From contig NZ_QZWH01000027.1 in NCBI RefSeq assembly GCF_003601925.1, forward strand, positions 62,001-126,000: a DNA stretch of 64,000 bases, written 5' to 3'. The DNA is from Buttiauxella izardii. GTDB lineage: Bacteria > Pseudomonadota > Gammaproteobacteria > Enterobacterales > Enterobacteriaceae. The notes under the pieces were generated by a model, which was not told where the DNA came from, ran no database searches, and saw nothing but the letters and a program-made list of their open reading frames with translations. Shown piece after piece: positions 62,316 through 64,000 of the stretch. Both the position numbers and the translations under genes were made by a program. The stretch's first letter is position 1; each line of letters begins with the position of its first letter.

Positions 62316-64000
62316 ATGAATTCTCTGTTTGCCAGTACGGCGCGTGGGCTTGAAGAGCTATTAAAAACTGAACTGGAGGGCCTTGGTGCGCAAGCATGCC
62401 AGGTGGTTCAGGGCGGCGTACATTACCAGGGGGACTCACGTCTGCTCTATCAAAGCCTGATGTGGAGCCGCCTTGCGTCCCGCATTTTGCTGCCATTAAA
62501 CGAATGCAGCGTCTACAGCGACCTGGATTTGTATCTCGGCGTACAGACCATCGACTGGCCTGCGCTGTTTGGCCCGGATGCCACCTTTGCGGTGCATTTC
62601 AGCGGCCTGAACGACGTCATTCGTAACAGCCAATACGGCGCGTTAAAAGTAAAGGATGCGATTGTTGACTCCTTCACGCGTAAAAATCTGCCGCGTCCGA
62701 ACGTTGAGCGTGAACAGCCAGACCTGCGTATTAACGTCTGGCTGAATAAAGACACCGCCAGCATTGCGCTGGATTTAAGCGGCGAAGGCCTGCATCAGCG
62801 CGGCTACCGTGACAGCACCGGTGCGGCACCAATCAAAGAAACGCTGGCTTCAGCCATTGTGATGCGTTCAGGCTGGCAGCCGGGCACGCCGCTGCTCGAT
62901 CCAATGTGTGGTTCCGGTACTTTGCTGATTGAGGCGGCAATGATCGCCACCGATCGCGCGCCTGGTTTGCATCGCAAGCATTGGGGTTTCCTGGGCTGGG
63001 CGAATCACGACGTCGATCTGTGGAAAGAAATCACCACAGAAGCGCAGGTTCGCGCCCGTAAAGGCTTAGGTGAGTACACCTCGCGTTTCTATGGTTCAGA
63101 TAACGATTCACGCGTGATTGAACGCGCTCGCGCCAACACCCGCCGTGCGGGCCTAGGCGATATCATTAGTTACGAAGTTAAAGACGTAGCAAAACTGACT
63201 AACCCGCAGCCAGAAGGCCCGGCGGGTACGGTTGTCAGCAACCCGCCATACGGCGAACGTCTGGACAGCGAGCCTGCGCTGATTGCGTTGCACAGCTTGC
63301 TCGGTCGTAACATGAAGAACCATTTCGGCGGCTGGAACTTGTCACTGTTCAGCGCATCGCCAGATTTGTTGAGCTGCCTGCAATTGCGTGCCGAGCGCCA
63401 GTTCAAAGCGAAGAACGGCCCGCTGGACTGTGTGCAGAAAAACTATCAGCTGTCAGAAAACAGCACTGGCGCAGCATCAGGCCAGATTGCGGATGATTAC
63501 GCCAACCGCCTGCGCAAAAATATTAAAAAGCTCGACAAATGGGCGCGCCAGGAAGGTATCGAGTGCTACCGAATTTACGATGCCGATTTGCCAGAATATA
63601 ACGTTGCGGTTGACCGCTACGGCGAGTGGGTTGTGGTGCAAGAGTACGCCCCGCCGAAAACCGTTGATGCCAACAAAGCGCGCCAGCGTCTGTTTGATGT
63701 GATTGCGGCAACGCTTTCAGTTCTTGAGTTGCCATCCAACCGCCTGATCCTGAAAACCCGTGAGCGCCAGAAAGGGAAAAGTCAGTATCAGAAAATGGAC
63801 GAGAAGGGCGACTTCATGGAAGTGAGCGAATACAACGCTCGTCTGTGGGTGAACCTGACGGATTATCTCGATACCGGTCTGTTCCTCGACCACCGAATTG
63901 CGCGTCACATGCTCGGTAAAATGAGCAAAGGGAAAGATTTCCTTAACCTGTTTGCTTATACCGGCAGTGCGACCGTTCATGCGGGTCTGGGCGGCGCGAA
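62316..64000 (+). CDS. rlmL: 23S rRNA methyltransferase RlmKL, 5' part (3' end outside window)
   Basis: RlmKL makes m2G2445 (RlmL half) and m7G2069 (RlmK half) in 23S rRNA. The frame from ATG 62316 ([17 protein letters not shown]) is open to the window edge, giving 561 of about 702 codons. In order there are a ferredoxin-like and THUMP RNA-binding region, the RlmL methyltransferase with [15 protein letters not shown] and catalytic NPPYGERL (near 63240), and the start of the RlmK domain with [14 protein letters not shown] (SAM motif). It diverges from ycbX. Confidence 0.97.
   Translation, partial: MNSLFASTARGLEELLKTELEGLGAQACQVVQGGVHYQGDSRLLYQSLMWSRLASRILLPLNECSVYSDLDLYLGVQTIDWPALFGPDATFAVHFSGLNDVIRNSQYGALKVKDAIVDSFTRKNLPRPNVEREQPDLRINVWLNKDTASIALDLSGEGLHQRGYRDSTGAAPIKETLASAIVMRSGWQPGTPLLDPMCGSGTLLIEAAMIATDRAPGLHRKHWGFLGWANHDVDLWKEITTEAQVRARKGLGEYTSRFYGSDNDSRVIERARANTRRAGLGDIISYEVKDVAKLTNPQPEGPAGTVVSNPPYGERLDSEPALIALHSLLGRNMKNHFGGWNLSLFSASPDLLSCLQLRAERQFKAKNGPLDCVQKNYQLSENSTGAASGQIADDYANRLRKNIKKLDKWARQEGIECYRIYDADLPEYNVAVDRYGEWVVVQEYAPPKTVDANKARQRLFDVIAATLSVLELPSNRLILKTRERQKGKSQYQKMDEKGDFMEVSEYNARLWVNLTDYLDTGLFLDHRIARHMLGKMSKGKDFLNLFAYTGSATVHAGLGGA

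Overview
The window is an ordinary stretch of enterobacterial core chromosome. Nearly every gene is recognisable as an Escherichia coli orthologue, in the same order and orientation as the E. coli ftsK-rlmL interval (about 20-22 min). Protein lengths match E. coli to within a few residues in most cases. The ompF leader, the mukBEF overlaps and the asnS-ompF-aspC and ssu-pyrD arrangements all point to Enterobacteriaceae. It is not E. coli itself: proteins are clearly diverged, the porin is unusual, and neighbours known from E. coli are missing (ycaC/ycaM/ycaN/ycaK between dmsC and pflA; the elf/ycb fimbrial operon between ssuE and pyrD). I cannot fix the genus. No tRNA or rRNA gene, insertion sequence, prophage, CRISPR array or toxin-antitoxin pair was seen.

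Layout: 1-6.1 kb holds the 3' part of ftsK (cell division and chromosome translocation), lolA, rarA and serS. At 6.2-10.4 kb is the anaerobic DMSO reductase operon dmsABC with an FNR-like promoter and a long leader. A YcaD-type transporter follows, then the formate cluster on the minus strand: pflA, pflB, focA and ycaO (11.9-18.2 kb). At 18.3-25.7 kb are ycaP, serC-aroA (serine and aromatic synthesis), the lipoprotein protease ycaL, cmk-rpsA and ihfB. At 25.9-33.2 kb are comEC/ycaI, msbA-lpxK (lipid A synthesis and export), ycaQ (crosslink glycosylase), ycaR and kdsB (CMP-Kdo). At 33.3-42.3 kb are ycbJ, elyC (minus) and the overlapping cmoM-mukF-mukE-mukB operon for chromosome condensation.

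At 42.5-45.8 kb are two peptidoglycan enzymes (ldtD, mepK) and gloC. The minus-strand block 45.8-51.8 kb is aspC, ompF, asnS and pncB. pepN (plus) faces the sulfonate-utilisation operon ssuEADCB (minus), with a 36-bp-period tandem repeat between their ends. The window closes with pyrD, zapC, ycbX (minus) and the first 561 codons of rlmL.

I did not find a wholly new system. The points most worth a second look are: (1) the roughly 215-nt dmsA leader, with a possible 17-codon upstream ORF, a 9-nt perfect complement to codons 2-4 of dmsA and a hairpin beside the start codon; (2) an OmpF-type porin whose constriction loop lacks the usual PEFGG motif and its acidic eyelet residue; (3) the exact 36-bp tandem repeat between pepN and ssuB; (4) a MetJ-like palindrome in the long ompF upstream region.
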